DNA of 64,000 nucleotides from Atrina japonica (Eukaryota > Mollusca > Bivalvia > Pterioida > Pinnidae): NCBI GenBank assembly GCA_030159075.1, contig BROG01000239.1, positions 124,001 through 188,000 on the forward strand, read 5' to 3'. The notes below the pieces were generated by a model, which saw only the letters and a list, made by a program, of their open reading frames with translations, searched no databases and had not been told where the DNA came from. Shown here piece after piece: positions 13,040 to 24,330 of the stretch. The position numbers and the translations under genes were made by a program. The first letter of the stretch is position 1. The number at the start of each line of letters is the position of its first letter.

Positions 13040-13160
13040 CTGGTCTTATCCCGTTTGGGATTCGTAATTGTTCTTCATGTTGAGACCATTTGCACATCTA
13101 GTTCGTCGTGTTATAATGGACTTTGATTATTGATTGGTACTTCTTCAATTTTACTTATAT
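13040..13160 (+). mobile_element. PLE-2 tail, plus sense
   Basis: Nearly identical, in reverse complement, to 59727-59850, which is the tail of the RT copy at 60.1-60.8 kb. It faces another tail copy at 13445-13640. Confidence 0.65.
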
Positions 13161-13444
13161 ATGTTTTTATTTTGCTACAAGAAAAACCTATATATAAAGT
13201 ATACATATAACAGTATGGTACGACTGTTTTATATTAAATTTGTTTTGCGAATTTCCCTGTACATGGAGACGATCCTTTATTTTAATTGCTATGTAAATAT
13301 ATGTATGTATAAAAGAAGTTGTCACGATATCGCTGTGATATGATATTAAATGTAGGACAAAGTTTAGGTTACTGTTCTATGCCACAAGTATTGAATGTCA
13401 CCATTAACTTCATTACAGCTGTAGACGCACATAAACCATACCTT

Positions 13445-13640
13445 TTTACAAGTTAAAATGAAGAAGTACCAATTGATAGTCGAAACTCAAGTCCATTAAA
13501 CACGACGAATCAGATGTGTTGCGAATCCCAAACGGTATAGGATCAGGTGTCCGGAAGGAGTTGGCGTCCCCTGCTAGCATGCCACACCCGTTGCAAAATG
13601 TTCCATGGAAACCTTTCTACTTCAATGAAAATTGAAATCG
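13445..13640 (-). mobile_element. PLE-2 tail, minus sense
   Basis: The same tail family in opposite orientation, extending further than the 13040-13160 copy, up to the CATGGAAACCTTTCTA segment. Together they form an inverted pair about 300 bp apart. Confidence 0.65.
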
Positions 13641-13787
13641 GTGAAAAAGTCAAGTTTGGAAACTTGAAATGAACGGAATGTGACATCGCCGATGTTGGTT
13701 TCATTGTTACACAAATGAATATATGTTTTTAAAAAGATTTTCTATAAAAATTGTTTTATTCCGTTAGCGCTTTCATCTTGGCTCTTC

Positions 13788-13790
<3 letters not shown>

Positions 13791-13860
<70 letters not shown>
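13791..13860. repeat. (TA)n microsatellite
   Basis: An uninterrupted TA array of about 70 bp. The Ile-Tyr open frame across it is an artefact. Confidence 0.97.
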
Positions 13861-13862
<2 letters not shown>

Positions 13863-14088
13863 CAGAGTAGACCCATACAATACGACTATGGATGATCTGT
13901 GTGTATAATGTAAAGTATAACCTATTACCTGTCGTCACATTCTGTCAATAATTACGTGTACCAAACACTGAGACATTTCAATGTAATTCAAAAAAATATG
14001 TCAGACTAAACTCTTGCCTAATGCCTTTGATATTGAGAGTAAGCATATAGGCCTACAACAACGCTTCAACTTCAATGTCGGGCTATCC

Positions 14089-14362
14089 GGGCCGGCCTGG
14101 CTCAGTCGACTCTGGATCGTGAGGTCGTGAGTTCGAGTCCCGCCGGCGGCTGCTTGGCTTCCTGTCCTTCGGATGAGACAGTAAACTCGAGGACCCGTGT
14201 CACTGGTGGTGTAGGCACGTTAAAGAACCCTCACTGCTCAATGTCCGTAAGTGCCGAGCATAGGCCAAAATTTTAAGCCTTTCATCGGCATTTGGTGACG
14301 TCTCCATATGAGTGAAATATTCTTTAGTGGGACGTTAAACAACAACAAACAAACAAACAAAC
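14089..14362 (+). mobile_element. SINE family 1 copy
   Basis: It begins GGGCCGGCCTGGCTCAGTCG. The B box GAGTTCGAGTCCC and the body are intact, and it ends in an (AAAC)n tail. There is a small change in the tRNA-like head between the boxes. No clear TSD. Confidence 0.85.
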
Positions 14363-14384
14363 ACAGACATACACAATCTTAATA

Positions 14385-14535
14385 TATTCCGATATATTTT
14401 GAGGTAATAAGGTCAGATCCAGTTTGATATTCGCATTATACCAATTGTAAGGTAGAGTTAATCAATCAAAATGCTAAACCCGGGTTTCTCGAGCTATATT
14501 CCTAAAATATATAGGAATTCTAGAAGTGTTAAGAC
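14385..14535. mobile_element. MITE-like element (family M1)
   Basis: The ends are inverted relatives of CCTATATATTTTGTG, and the interior carries GGTCAGATCCAGT. Related copies lie near 45.7, 61.2 and 63.3 kb. Confidence 0.5.
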
Positions 14536-14838
14536 TATGCATATCTCTTTTTTTATTATTGTGTACCTATCTAAGTAGTGAAGAGGAAAACAATTAAAAA
14601 ATAGTGCCCCTTTGACAAGATTATTTAATTAATATATTGATCATTAATAATTATCCTGAATGGTCTGTGCTCCATATCGACTGTTGTATCTCACGGCATA
14701 TATACACTATTAGATACACCTAGAAGTTTGGTTATCGTGGGTCATGGCTGCGTTCAGCATATGTATATATATATTGGACACAGTATACTAATTTTGTAAC
14801 AGATTTCCTTGAAGACGCAGACAACTTGGATCTACAAA

Positions 14839-17517
14839 ATGCGTACTTTGCTCATCTTAGCCGTTGCTCTTGCATGCCTTGGTAAGTATACTTACATCGT
14901 ATATAAATATGTTAAATGGGAGGTAAGATGTAAGTAGTTGTGAATATACCTTCGCCAGGAAACTATTTCAATTCAAAACATGATTGTTTAAAAATTCATT
15001 ATTGTCAGTATTTTATAATGCATATGGTTATAAATAAATAATTAATATATCACCATAGTCGAGTTTCAGAAAAGTTCCCTATAATAATTTGATTATTAAG
15101 AATGTTGGTTTTGATCATTTTGATTTGCAATGGTAACCTTGGAAACACCAGATTTGACGGACTAAACCACTTTCAATAAAATTTAATGTCCTCCAAAGGG
15201 AAGTATCAGCGAAAAAAAAAAACCCAGTAAAACACTCAAATTTCAGATATTGTATCTTAAACAACATATGAAGATTTCATATACAGAGGTAAACTACTCA
15301 CTGACAAATTATTGACACAGGGATATCGAAAACCGCGTTTAATGTCAACGTTCCGCAAATTTTATGGTCGGTATAATAGTCTTGTTTGCGACTACTCTGT
15401 TTCACTAAGTGAAATATTGAGTTGCCTTTTCGTTGGCGGTTGTTGAGACGTCTGTACCCAATTGTGACGAGGATACACTCCTCACGTGTTTCATTAGACT
15501 TGACTGTGGACTCACGGCGGGTGTGACCGGTCGACAGGGGATGCTTACTCCTCCATGGCACCTGATCCCACCTCTTGGTTTCCAGAGGTCCGTGTTTGTC
15601 CATTTTTACCGGATTTGTATCTATGTCCTGGACATCCTATTGATTTATACTTTGGTATCTCAGATTTTTATGCTTTTATCAACACGGGAAACAACATCAG
15701 CGGCGTGTTGCTTTGATAGTTCAAATCTAATTTACAATTAATTTTTGAATGTCTCCTGAAATATTTTATAAATAGATATGAGGTGACAATGGTCATAGAT
15801 ATTATCAATATAGTTATTGGATGGGTAAGAGGCAAAACAAACACCCAGAGTTATATTCGATGATCCACCTTGTTTGAGATATTTCCTTCTAGATTTGATA
15901 CACATAAGATTTTATCTGTAGCAGTACTGCTTTTGAAACTTTCCGAATGACAGACATACAAAGGGTCTATATTTTCTTCAAACATAAAACATCTCAGATA
16001 CCAAAGTATAAATCTTTAGGATGTCCAGGACACAGATACAAGTCCGGCAAAAATGGACAAACAGTGACCACTGGAAACCAAGACGTGGGATCAGGTGGCA
16101 TGGAGGTGTAAGCATCCCCAGTCGACCGATCACACCCGCCGTGAGTCCACAGTCAAGTCAAAAGAAGCCTCGTCACAATTGGTACAGGCGTCTTAACAAC
16201 CGACAACGAAAAAGCAACTCAACATTTCACTCAGTGAAACAGAGTAATCGCAAACAAGACTATTATACCGACCGTAAAATTTGCGGAACGTTGACATCAA
16301 ACGCGGTTTTCGATATCCCTTTGTCAGAGAGTAGTTTACATCTGTATATGAAGTGTTCATATGTTGAACATGCTCTAGCATATCGGATCATTTGTGAAAT
16401 TCCATATGCGGGTGACTGTGGGATGTCACTACTTAAATGTGGAAAATTACGATGGGAAAGCCAAAATTATCGTGTTTGTCGTATAGCTCAGTTGCTTAAC
16501 CTGCTAAAACGGGTTATGATAATAGAATACAGAACTAGTTAGAACATTTACAAGTAGGGATTGGGGATGCATTGGGCATGTCATCTTGCTCACTTATTAA
16601 TTATTATAATTATAATGTAGTAAAATCCATTAAATCTGATGTCTCCTGAACCCTTGACTTAGGCGAGTTTAGATATAAGGTGAAGAAGTATAAAAATATT
16701 AAAAAAAAACATTAACAAGAGCAATCTTGTCATAATGGAAAACTGAGTGAACCAAAAGGTTACTCCGCTCCGCAAAGGTATATCAGTCTGACAATTGCTG
16801 TAGTAATGTCGTCAATGTTCTTTTTTCTCCAGCTGTCGCCATGACACAGCACGTACATTGTAACAGTGACTCTGATTGTACCTGCCATAATGGACATGGC
16901 GTTTGCACTCATCATCAGTGTTACTGTCCACAGAGTAAATGCTCTAATGGAGGTCCTTGTACTTGTGATGATGGATCTTCCGGGCATTGTGATCATCATG
17001 GTGTCTGCCATTGTTGTAAGTATATATATATATATATATAGTCACATTGCTGTATTTGGACCGAGGTCAAGATTTTGAACCCCAGCCGAGGCAATGTTAG
17101 TTTATGGGTGCCATGTTATATTTGTGTTTTATGATTAATTTACATAGATAGCATCCTCTGTGATCCAATTGTATTGGTAGTAAACAGACGATTATGACAG
17201 ATAATTGCTTTTTAACTTCCTGTTATAATAATGAATAGCTGTATCTGATATAAGGTTGAAATTTGCTGTTTCCAGTTGAACTCGAGTATATCAAAACGAA
17301 CGAGAATGTATCAAATAAACAGGGTTTCAACATAACTTGATTTTATTGTAATAAATAAAGTTGTCTAGGGATTCAAGATCATTTTGGAATAAGCCCGATT
17401 TCGATGTAACAATTAATTTGAGTTTAATATACATTGATTTCACTGTATGTAATTTATTACGTAGATATATGTATTATGTTGTCGCATTTAAATAGGAATT
17501 ATTTCACTTTTTCAGAA
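14839..17517 (+). CDS. Gene B: secreted cysteine-rich small peptide, three exons
   Basis: Predicted exons are 14839-14881 (signal peptide, identical residues to gene A), 16833-17015 (mature Cys/His-rich part, with CNSDSDCTC and CTCDDGSSGHCDHHGVCHC) and 17516-17517, which merely completes a TAA stop after one leftover base of exon 2. This gives 75 residues. Splice signals are GTAAGT and TTTTCTCCAG for intron 1, and GTAAGT and CACTTTTTCAG for intron 2. A poly(A) signal AATAAA lies at 17569-17574. A TATA-like run sits at about 14763-14773. Intron 1 holds two PLE-1 fragments in opposite orientation. Function is unknown; an extracellular disulfide-rich peptide is the safest reading. Confidence 0.82.
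15263..15672 (+). mobile_element. PLE-1 fragment in intron 1 of gene B
   Basis: The last part of the RT frame plus the full tail, ending at GGTATCTCAGATTTTTAT. Confidence 0.8.
15988..16500 (-). mobile_element. PLE-1 fragment in intron 1 of gene B, opposite orientation
   Basis: Minus-sense copy of the RT end and tail. It forms an imperfect inverted pair with 15263-15672 that could fold in the pre-mRNA. Confidence 0.8.
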
Positions 17518-18377
17518 AAATAAATATCCAAAGCATGCCGGAATGTGTATTATATGAATGACAAAGGCAATAAAAATATATACATGAATGTACGTGAATA
17601 TTTGTTGTTTTGTCGTACGTCGAGGTGGTTGTAAACGCCTTGGAAAGAGATGTACTGTAATATAGAATTTGCATCTGATATAAACTTTGCGCTTGTTACA
17701 CAAACCTCATTTGACAACACATGCATGGATCTAATAGTAGACGAGTAGTATGGCTTCGATTGTCCGATTTAGAAAATGGTGGGTACTCCACAAAACGCGC
17801 GGTATACGATATGCAAAATGACGGGAGATTATGCATAAGGTTTAAAACTTAAGTTACATGACACATCAACGAATCCTCAATGCATTGGAGTCGGACCATA
17901 GCACACGTCAAAACATTGGGATTTAACCCATGCTGGTGACACTTCCTTCCTCCTTTCGTTTCGAAGTCAACCAAAAAGATGACTTTATACTGTCCACTGT
18001 GCCACATTGACATTTGAATACCTAAATATTTACGTAACCACTTGAATTTCCATCACTGCAAGTATATAGAGAGATTGCATTCAAGTTTCATTTCAATAAA
18101 AACAGTAAGTCGTCATGTGACCTAAGTGTTAACCTTATATATGCTGAAATACTTACGAAACAGAACACGGTCATATGCATGCCTGAACGGGGCCATACAT
18201 AACGGCAAGCATACAAATCATGGTCCACCTAATTTGTAAAGAATGTTAAATAAAATGGCTACTTTGAATTGTAATGAATATAAAACTCAGATACCAAAGT
18301 ATAAATGTTTAGGATGTCCAGGATATAGATACAAATCTAGTAAAAAATATTAAAAACATAATACCAAAGTTATAATG

Positions 18378-18419
18378 CTCAAAACGATCATTTCTGTCAA
18401 TTAGACTTCATCGGTTGAG
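18378..18419 (-). ncRNA. Hammerhead-ribozyme motif, degenerate
   Basis: Same layout as 25273-25316, but the core reads CCGATGA and the cleavage triplet is GTT, so it should be inactive or weak. Confidence 0.6.
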
Positions 18420-18548
18420 TTACAATTTTAAATAGTTTTTCTAAAGTAATGAATATAAAACTCAGATACCAAAGTATAAATCTTTAGGATGTCCAGGATT
18501 TAGATACAAATCTAGTAAAATATTAAAAACAATACCAAAGTTATAGTG

Positions 18549-18590
18549 CTCAAGACGATCATTTCTGTCAATTAGACTTCATCAGTTGAG
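18549..18590 (-). ncRNA. Hammerhead-ribozyme motif, intact core
   Basis: Minus strand: stem I CTCAA/TTGAG, core CTGATGA, stem II GTC-TAATT-GAC with flanking A·A, GAAA, short stem III with GATC, and cleavage triplet GTC. Confidence 0.68.
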
Positions 18591-18871
18591 TTACAATTTT
18601 AAATAGTTTTTCTAAAGAGAAAGTGGTATCAGACAAGATAGACACAAAAAAGGACAAACACGGACCTCTGGAAACCAAGAGGTAGTATCAGGTGTCATGG
18701 AGGAGTAAGCATCCCCTGTCGACCGGTCACACACGCCGTGAGTTCACAGTCAAGTCTAATGAAACACGTGGGGGGTCGAGTATTATATATATTTATTTAT
18801 TTATTTATTTACTTATTTATATATATATATAGAGAGAGAAATATTAAAAACATAATACCAAAGTTATAATG

Positions 18872-18913
18872 CTCAAGACGATCATTTCTGTCAATTAGAC
18901 TTCATCGGTTGAG
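18872..18913 (-). ncRNA. Hammerhead-ribozyme motif, mutated core
   Basis: The core carries CCGATGA, while the cleavage triplet GTC and the stems are kept. It is the counterpart of 18378-18419 in the second tandem unit. Confidence 0.6.
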
Positions 18914-19042
18914 TTACAATTTTAAATAGTTTTTCTAAAGTAATGAATATAAAACTCAGATACCAAAGTATAAATCTTTAGGATGTCCAGGATTTAGATA
19001 CAAATCTAGTAAAATATTAAAAACAATACCAAAGTTATAGTG

Positions 19043-19084
19043 CTCAAGACGATCATTTCTGTCAATTAGACTTCATCAGTTGAG
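19043..19084 (-). ncRNA. Hammerhead-ribozyme motif, intact core
   Basis: Identical to 18549-18590, in the second tandem unit. Confidence 0.68.
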
Positions 19085-19334
19085 TTACAATTTTAAATAG
19101 TTTTTCTAAAGAGAAAGTGGTATCAGACAAGATAGACACAAAAAAGGACAAACACGGACCTCTGGAAACCAAGAGGTAGTATCAGGTGTCATGGAGGAGT
19201 AAGCATCCCCTGTCGACCGGTCACACACGCCGTGAGTTCACAGTCAAGTCTAATGAAACACGTGGGGGGTCGAGTATTATATATATTTATTTATTTATTT
19301 ATTTACTTATTTATATATATATATAGAGAGAGAA

Positions 19335-20016
19335 GATATTTGACAATTGTTTTTGAATAACATGTTTATTACAAGTTTCGTTAGGCCCTAGATTTACCCG
19401 ATGTTCTGTACATGTAGGCTACATGTAGTCTACGGCTTGTGAAATGTAAACAAACCACGTTTTGACTCAGAGGCTCGGAAATCTTTTTAGAGCTCAATAT
19501 GCTCAATGAAAATTGGAGACTGGAGGAAAATATTACGCTCTGGTTTTGGTTGAAATACATCACTTGATGCCTCAAAGATCATGCCAAAGTTATCGATAGA
19601 CCTGGACAGCAAGTTAGCCCAATTCGATGCTCATTTCCTGTTGTGTATCGCCATTGCCACTGAACCTTTTTTAAAAACTTTTGAACTGTTGACTTAGATA
19701 TTGGATACATTAACATTTCCACACCACTTAAACCCACTCCATCAAAACATAATATCGCCTGCTTTTTAGTCGAGACAGAACAAGTCTGTGCGGAACCATT
19801 TTGTTTAGCTTTGATACGGCGTTATAAATAGCTCACACGAAAATCCCTTCTTGATACGTCATATCTACAGTACGTGTTCAAAAGTTTTTACCACGGCATC
19901 ACCATTTATTGGCATTTATTAGCAAATGTGATCAGTTTATAATCAAACAATGAATTGAAAATTATCATTACATTATAGATGGGATTAATTAATCGGATTT
20001 TCATAAGTGGCCTGGC
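19335..20016. other. Non-coding stretch
   Basis: Nothing recognised. The 19381-19575 minus open frame has no domain support. Confidence 0.5.
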
Positions 20017-20079
20017 ACTGTATTTTGATTGGCTTAATGAAAAATATCATATTTTTCATTAAGCCAATCAAAATACAGT
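20017..20079. repeat. Perfect 31-bp inverted repeat with 1-nt centre
   Basis: Arms 20017-20047 and 20049-20079 are exact reverse complements (start ACTGTATTTTGATTGGC). It could extrude as a hairpin or be a very short foldback. Confidence 0.93.
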
Positions 20080-20196
20080 AAACACGATGAAAAATAACAG
20101 TGAAAAATAAAGCTATTTAACTGATAAATTTAATAAAAAATGTAATATATATATATATACTTTTTAGCATCATAGACAACTGTTTTTCTACTAAAA

Positions 20197-20341
20197 CCGA
20201 GGTCCCGTGTCACAGTAGGTGTCGGCACGTTAAAGAACCCTCACTGCTAAAGGCCGTAAGTGCCGATCATAGGTGACGTCTCCATATGCGTGAAAGATTC
20301 TTGAGTGGGACGTTAAACAACAATAAACAAACATTAAACAA
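20197..20341 (+). mobile_element. SINE family 1 fragment nested in PLE-1
   Basis: 5'-truncated SINE starting at CCGAGGTCCCGTGTCAC and ending in an A/C-rich tail. Flanked by the 7-bp TSD ACTAAAA (20190-20196 and 20342-20348), inside the RT reading region. Confidence 0.88.
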
Positions 20342-20374
20342 ACTAAAAGTGGTACCCGGAAGTTCAAATACCTA

Positions 20375-21112
20375 GTGATTGGTTTAAATGATACTTATTT
20401 TGTCAAACACCACTCTCATTCTACACATAAATGCACTGAAGTTGATATAAAAAACATGCTGGAATTTCTAATAGACAATATATTTATAATGTTCGAAGAC
20501 GTGGTCGTTCAACAAACTGTCGCCATTCCTATGGGAACCAATTGTGCTCCTTTATTGGCTGACCTGTTCCATTATTCATATAAAGCAGACTTCATTCAGA
20601 AACTGCTGAATCAAAAGAAGAAAAAGTTTGCGGTGTCCTTTAATTTGACAGTTAGATATATAAACGACGTTTTGTCAATTAATAATGACAATTTTCATAC
20701 ATATGTCAATGCGATTTATCCCGGCGAAGTAGAAATTAAAGATACAACAGAATCAAGCACACACGCTTCATACTTAGACATTTTACTAACTATAGACACA
20801 GACGGGAAATTAAGAACTAACCTATACGACAAACGCAACGATTTCGCCTTTCCATTCGGAAATTTTCCACATTTAAGTAGTAATATCCTACAATCACCCG
20901 CATATGGAGTTTATATTTCACAAATGATCAGCTGTGCCAGTTCGTGTTCAACATATGAACATTTCATATGGAGAGGTAAACTACTCACTGACAAATTATT
21001 GACACAGGGATATCGAAAACCGCGTTTGATGTCAACGGTCAGCATGCTTTACGATCGGTATAATAGTCTTGTTTGCGACTATTGTGTTTCACTATGTGAA
21101 ATGTTGAGTTAG
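20375..21112 (+). pseudogene. PLE-1 reverse transcriptase, C-terminal half
   Basis: A 245-residue frame with AIPMGTNCAPLLADLFHYSY (motif B) and YINDV at the catalytic site. The usual first Asp of the YIDD box is Asn, which should abolish catalysis. It continues through the thumb to GYRKPRLMSTV and SLVCDYCVSLCEMLS, and shows the normal C-terminal end that the 11.7-kb copy lost. Confidence 0.85.
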
Positions 21113-21454
21113 ATACTCGATGGCGATTGTTGAGACGTCTGTACCAATTATGACGAGGATTCGTTCCTCACGTATTTCATTTTAATTTGACTGTGGACTC
21201 ACGGCGGGTGTGGTCGGTCGACAGGAGATGCTTACTCCTCCATGGCACCCGATCCCACTTCTTGATTTCAAGAAGTCCGTGTTTGTCCATTTATTACCAG
21301 ATTTGTACCTATATCCTGGACATCCTAGTGATTTATACCTTGGTATCTGAGACTTTTTATATTTTAAGTCTCGTCCGCAAGACCCATGAATTTCACTCCG
21401 GATAACGAGCGCTTGGTGAAGGAACAATTTTTACCACTTTAAAGTCTTTGGTAT

Positions 21455-21525
21455 AAACCGGAACAGGGAATCGAACCTGTGAAATTTCGCTTGCGAGTCG
21501 AACGCTCTACTGCAAGTGGTCTGGT
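21455..21525 (-). repeat. tRNA-like sequence (SINE head remnant?)
   Basis: In the minus sense it has a B-box-like CAGGTTCGATTCCCTG. The rest does not fold convincingly as a tRNA. Confidence 0.35.
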
Positions 21526-21539
21526 GAAGAGTAAAAGAT

Positions 21540-22796
21540 TATACAGAAAACTTTATGTATGTTATAGATACGAAAATACAAAACTCGATTAGCGTAAATA
21601 TATTTGTATACTGATCTTGATAAAAGCTAAAGGGAGATAATCCTTATCGTTTTACTGTTTGCACATCATTAGTTTTTTCTTCTTCTGCTAAATAAATGTA
21701 GATGCATTACCTGTCCCTTTTGTTAAAAAATCTTTTGGAAAAGAATATTAATCAACTGCAAAATAAGGATTGCTTTTTCTCCATTCATTCCGCAATTGAA
21801 CGGTCAATCTTACCATAAGGATACGTGGTTTGTAATTACCAAGGTACTACCTTCACATTAAAATGTACCTGAACGGTTTATATCAAAAGTAACCCTTTAA
21901 ACCCCTAAGGCCTTAATAGAGTGGGCTAAACAATAGAAAAGATCATACTCTCTAGATGCTTAGGATTGAAAGGGTTAAACCACATTCGGATTTTCCTGTT
22001 TCAAAATAAGATCAATTTCTTATCTGATTGCCTATATGTGTGTGTGTGTGTGTGTGTGTGTCCGACGGTGTTCTTCTGGCTTCCACGCGTACGTTTATTT
22101 ATAAAATACATTCATTGAATGAATCGTATTTCTTTAATGATTGGTCCAGTCAAATTATATAAGAAGATTAGAAATAAAAAACCACCAAAAAAGCTAAAGT
22201 AAAATGATACGTAAACATTCTGTACAGTAGGTCTTGACTCAATATTATTACATATGTTATTACATATTACATGAGATCGAAAAAGTGATTGACAAAAACA
22301 TATTGAAAAAATCGATACATACATGACAGAATATATGGCTTAAAATGTTACTAGTTACCTTGATTTCTTGCCAAATTTATCTCTATTTAAAGCTGCAATG
22401 ACATTTTCTTTATCTAGAGATTGACTGTTTTCTTCAATATTTGAAATCTTTCCCTGTAAATCCCAGAAGTTAACATTAATTGTATGATACATATGAAATA
22501 ATTCAACAAAAACATAGGTAAACTGTTAAAGACATACAAGCTGGAGTTATGTGTGTTTTCATTAAAGGTTCCAGATATTCGATGTTTTATACAAATAAAA
22601 TTATCCTAAAACTTCCTGGGTTGAAAAAAGACAATTTCGTATTAATATGTAAAATTAAATGTGAGTAATGGGTGTGTTAACATTTAATTCTGTCATGGAT
22701 GGAAGAAATGTCAATTGTCGGCGTAATTTTTTCATTCTAGGCAACATATGCATAATATGTTAAAACTTTTTACGGCGATATATCTTTTTGTTTTGC

Positions 22797-22827
<31 letters not shown>

Positions 22828-23763
22828 TTTTTAAACCAAAATTTAGGTCTAATTGCATGATATATTTTTTTATCAAAGTGACAGCCTGTATGCCTTTAAA
22901 TACCCTGTGATATTTGTCGCTACTTGTGTCGTTCTTAGCCCAATGCCTATTGTCTGAAAATATCAACATTGTGTACCAATCTACCGTTACTGTCTGTATA
23001 TTTCAATGATAACAGATATACGTCATGTCACAAACACGACTTGAATTTGCAATATAGGCTTCAATAAACTAGCCAAGGGATGTTTTGATATTCAAAAATC
23101 TATTTTTTAAATAAAAAAAAAAACAAAGATAAAATGTATGGAAGGTAGGTGACATACATTTTATCTCCGTACTGAACGTGATGTTACCACCCTTACAACT
23201 TCGTAACAAGAAATGACTCACGGACACACGTTACTATCAAAAGTAAATACTTATAAATTAAGTATTCTCAAATATTACAAGGTATTTTGATAGAGGGGAG
23301 ATAAAAGTGATAAATCAAGATGACATAGGACTTAACAGCTTGATATTGGAGAAATATTTATCTTTCAGCTAGAATGTCGAGGTTTATCAATCTGGATTTT
23401 ATATTTTGAACTAAGAGATTAAACAAGTTCGTTCATCATGTATTGTTGCTTTAGACTAAGGTGGTTTGGATGTGATAATGTGGAGTATATGTGAACACAG
23501 AATAGTAAGTACTATGTTAATACATTTCATTTAAAACTCAAAATAAAAGTATTACATGTACAGCGTATAACGAAACATATATAAATATGTTTTCTAGTAG
23601 AATATAGGTACTGCCCAAATCACATTATTGAGATAACCTAGAAATGTGATTTTGGCGCAGTGAAACCTCGGTTTCTCAGTTAATTTAGCATTTCTCCAGA
23701 TAATGCCCGTTATTAAGTAAAACTAGATTTAATTAGGGAAAACAGGTTAAGCTAAAAAAAAAA
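21540..23763. other. Non-coding stretch with simple repeats
   Basis: Contains (GT)n at about 22036-22062 and a poly(T) run at about 22798-22824. No gene supported. Open frames here are short and of low complexity. Confidence 0.5.
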
Positions 23764-24126
23764 GGCACGCCATAATCACATTAATGGGCTAATTCAAGTT
23801 TTTAAGTTAAACTTAGCTTTTCTCAATTGAATAAAACTGCAAGTTTCGAGAAAGACTAGGGCCCGGCACCATAAAACCAAGATAAAATTCTCAACTAGGC
23901 CGGCTCAGCCACTCAAATTTTTAGGATTAGCAAAATTTGAGTAATTTTGTAAAGTCGAGTGATTTTTCAGTTTTCTTTTATACCAGACGCCGGTTTAACT
24001 GAAAACAAAAAATGTTTATCTCATTAATGTTACACTGGCGTCGGAATTTAAATTAATTGAAAATAAACGAGATTTAGCTAGAGAAAAACTTATATTAAAC
24101 TCATTAGTATGATTTTGGTGTGCCAT
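23764..24126. mobile_element. MITE-like element with ~23-bp imperfect TIRs (family M2)
   Basis: The left end GGCACGCCATAATCACATTA is matched, inverted, by TAGTATGATTTTGGTGTGCC at 24107-24126, with about four mismatches. Similarity continues inward. No coding capacity. Confidence 0.55.
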
Positions 24127-24330
24127 AGGTATGTCTTCTGTTAGTCCTTGATTCATATCACTGTCATTTCTGTATCTTAGATACAACATTGTTTTCTTTT
24201 TCGTATTATCTTTATTGCACTACGTTTCGCATCAAATTAATTTACATGTGTGAGTAAGATTTTACACCATCTGTATTTATTTACTCTGACACGAATCATA
24301 TGCGTAACCGAATCACCTTTAAGGTAACAA

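Larger units (their letters stand above)
14620..18280 (+). repeat. Right arm of the inverted duplication
   Basis: Homologous in reverse complement to 4765-8310. Homology fades near the TTGTAATGAA string at 18270-18279, where PLE-derived sequence begins. Confidence 0.85.
18347..18840. repeat. 494-bp tandem repeat, copy 1
   Basis: Starts ATATTAAAAACATAATACC and ends AGAGAGAGAA. The only difference from copy 2 that I noticed is one base in the first hammerhead (CTCAAAACG against CTCAAGACG). Confidence 0.93.
18290..19334 (-). mobile_element. PLE-1 tail / hammerhead repeat cluster
   Basis: In the minus sense the cluster alternates PLE-1 tail ends (…CTTTGGTATCTGAG) with a segment containing a type I hammerhead-ribozyme motif, spaced 171 bp within each unit. 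The whole 494-bp block is duplicated in tandem (18347-18840 and 18841-19334). Published work has reported hammerhead motifs in Penelope-like elements, which fits this arrangement. Confidence 0.7.
18841..19334. repeat. 494-bp tandem repeat, copy 2
   Basis: Begins directly after copy 1 with the same string at an offset of exactly 494 bp. Confidence 0.93.
20161..21360 (+). mobile_element. PLE-1 copy, 5'-truncated and split by a SINE
   Basis: PLE RT sequence 20161-20196, then a SINE, then RT 20342-21110 and the tail to about 21360. The 5' half of the RT is missing. Confidence 0.82.

Noticed and set aside
21455..21525. Functional tRNA gene
   Set aside because: Only the B-box region is convincing; the arms do not pair.
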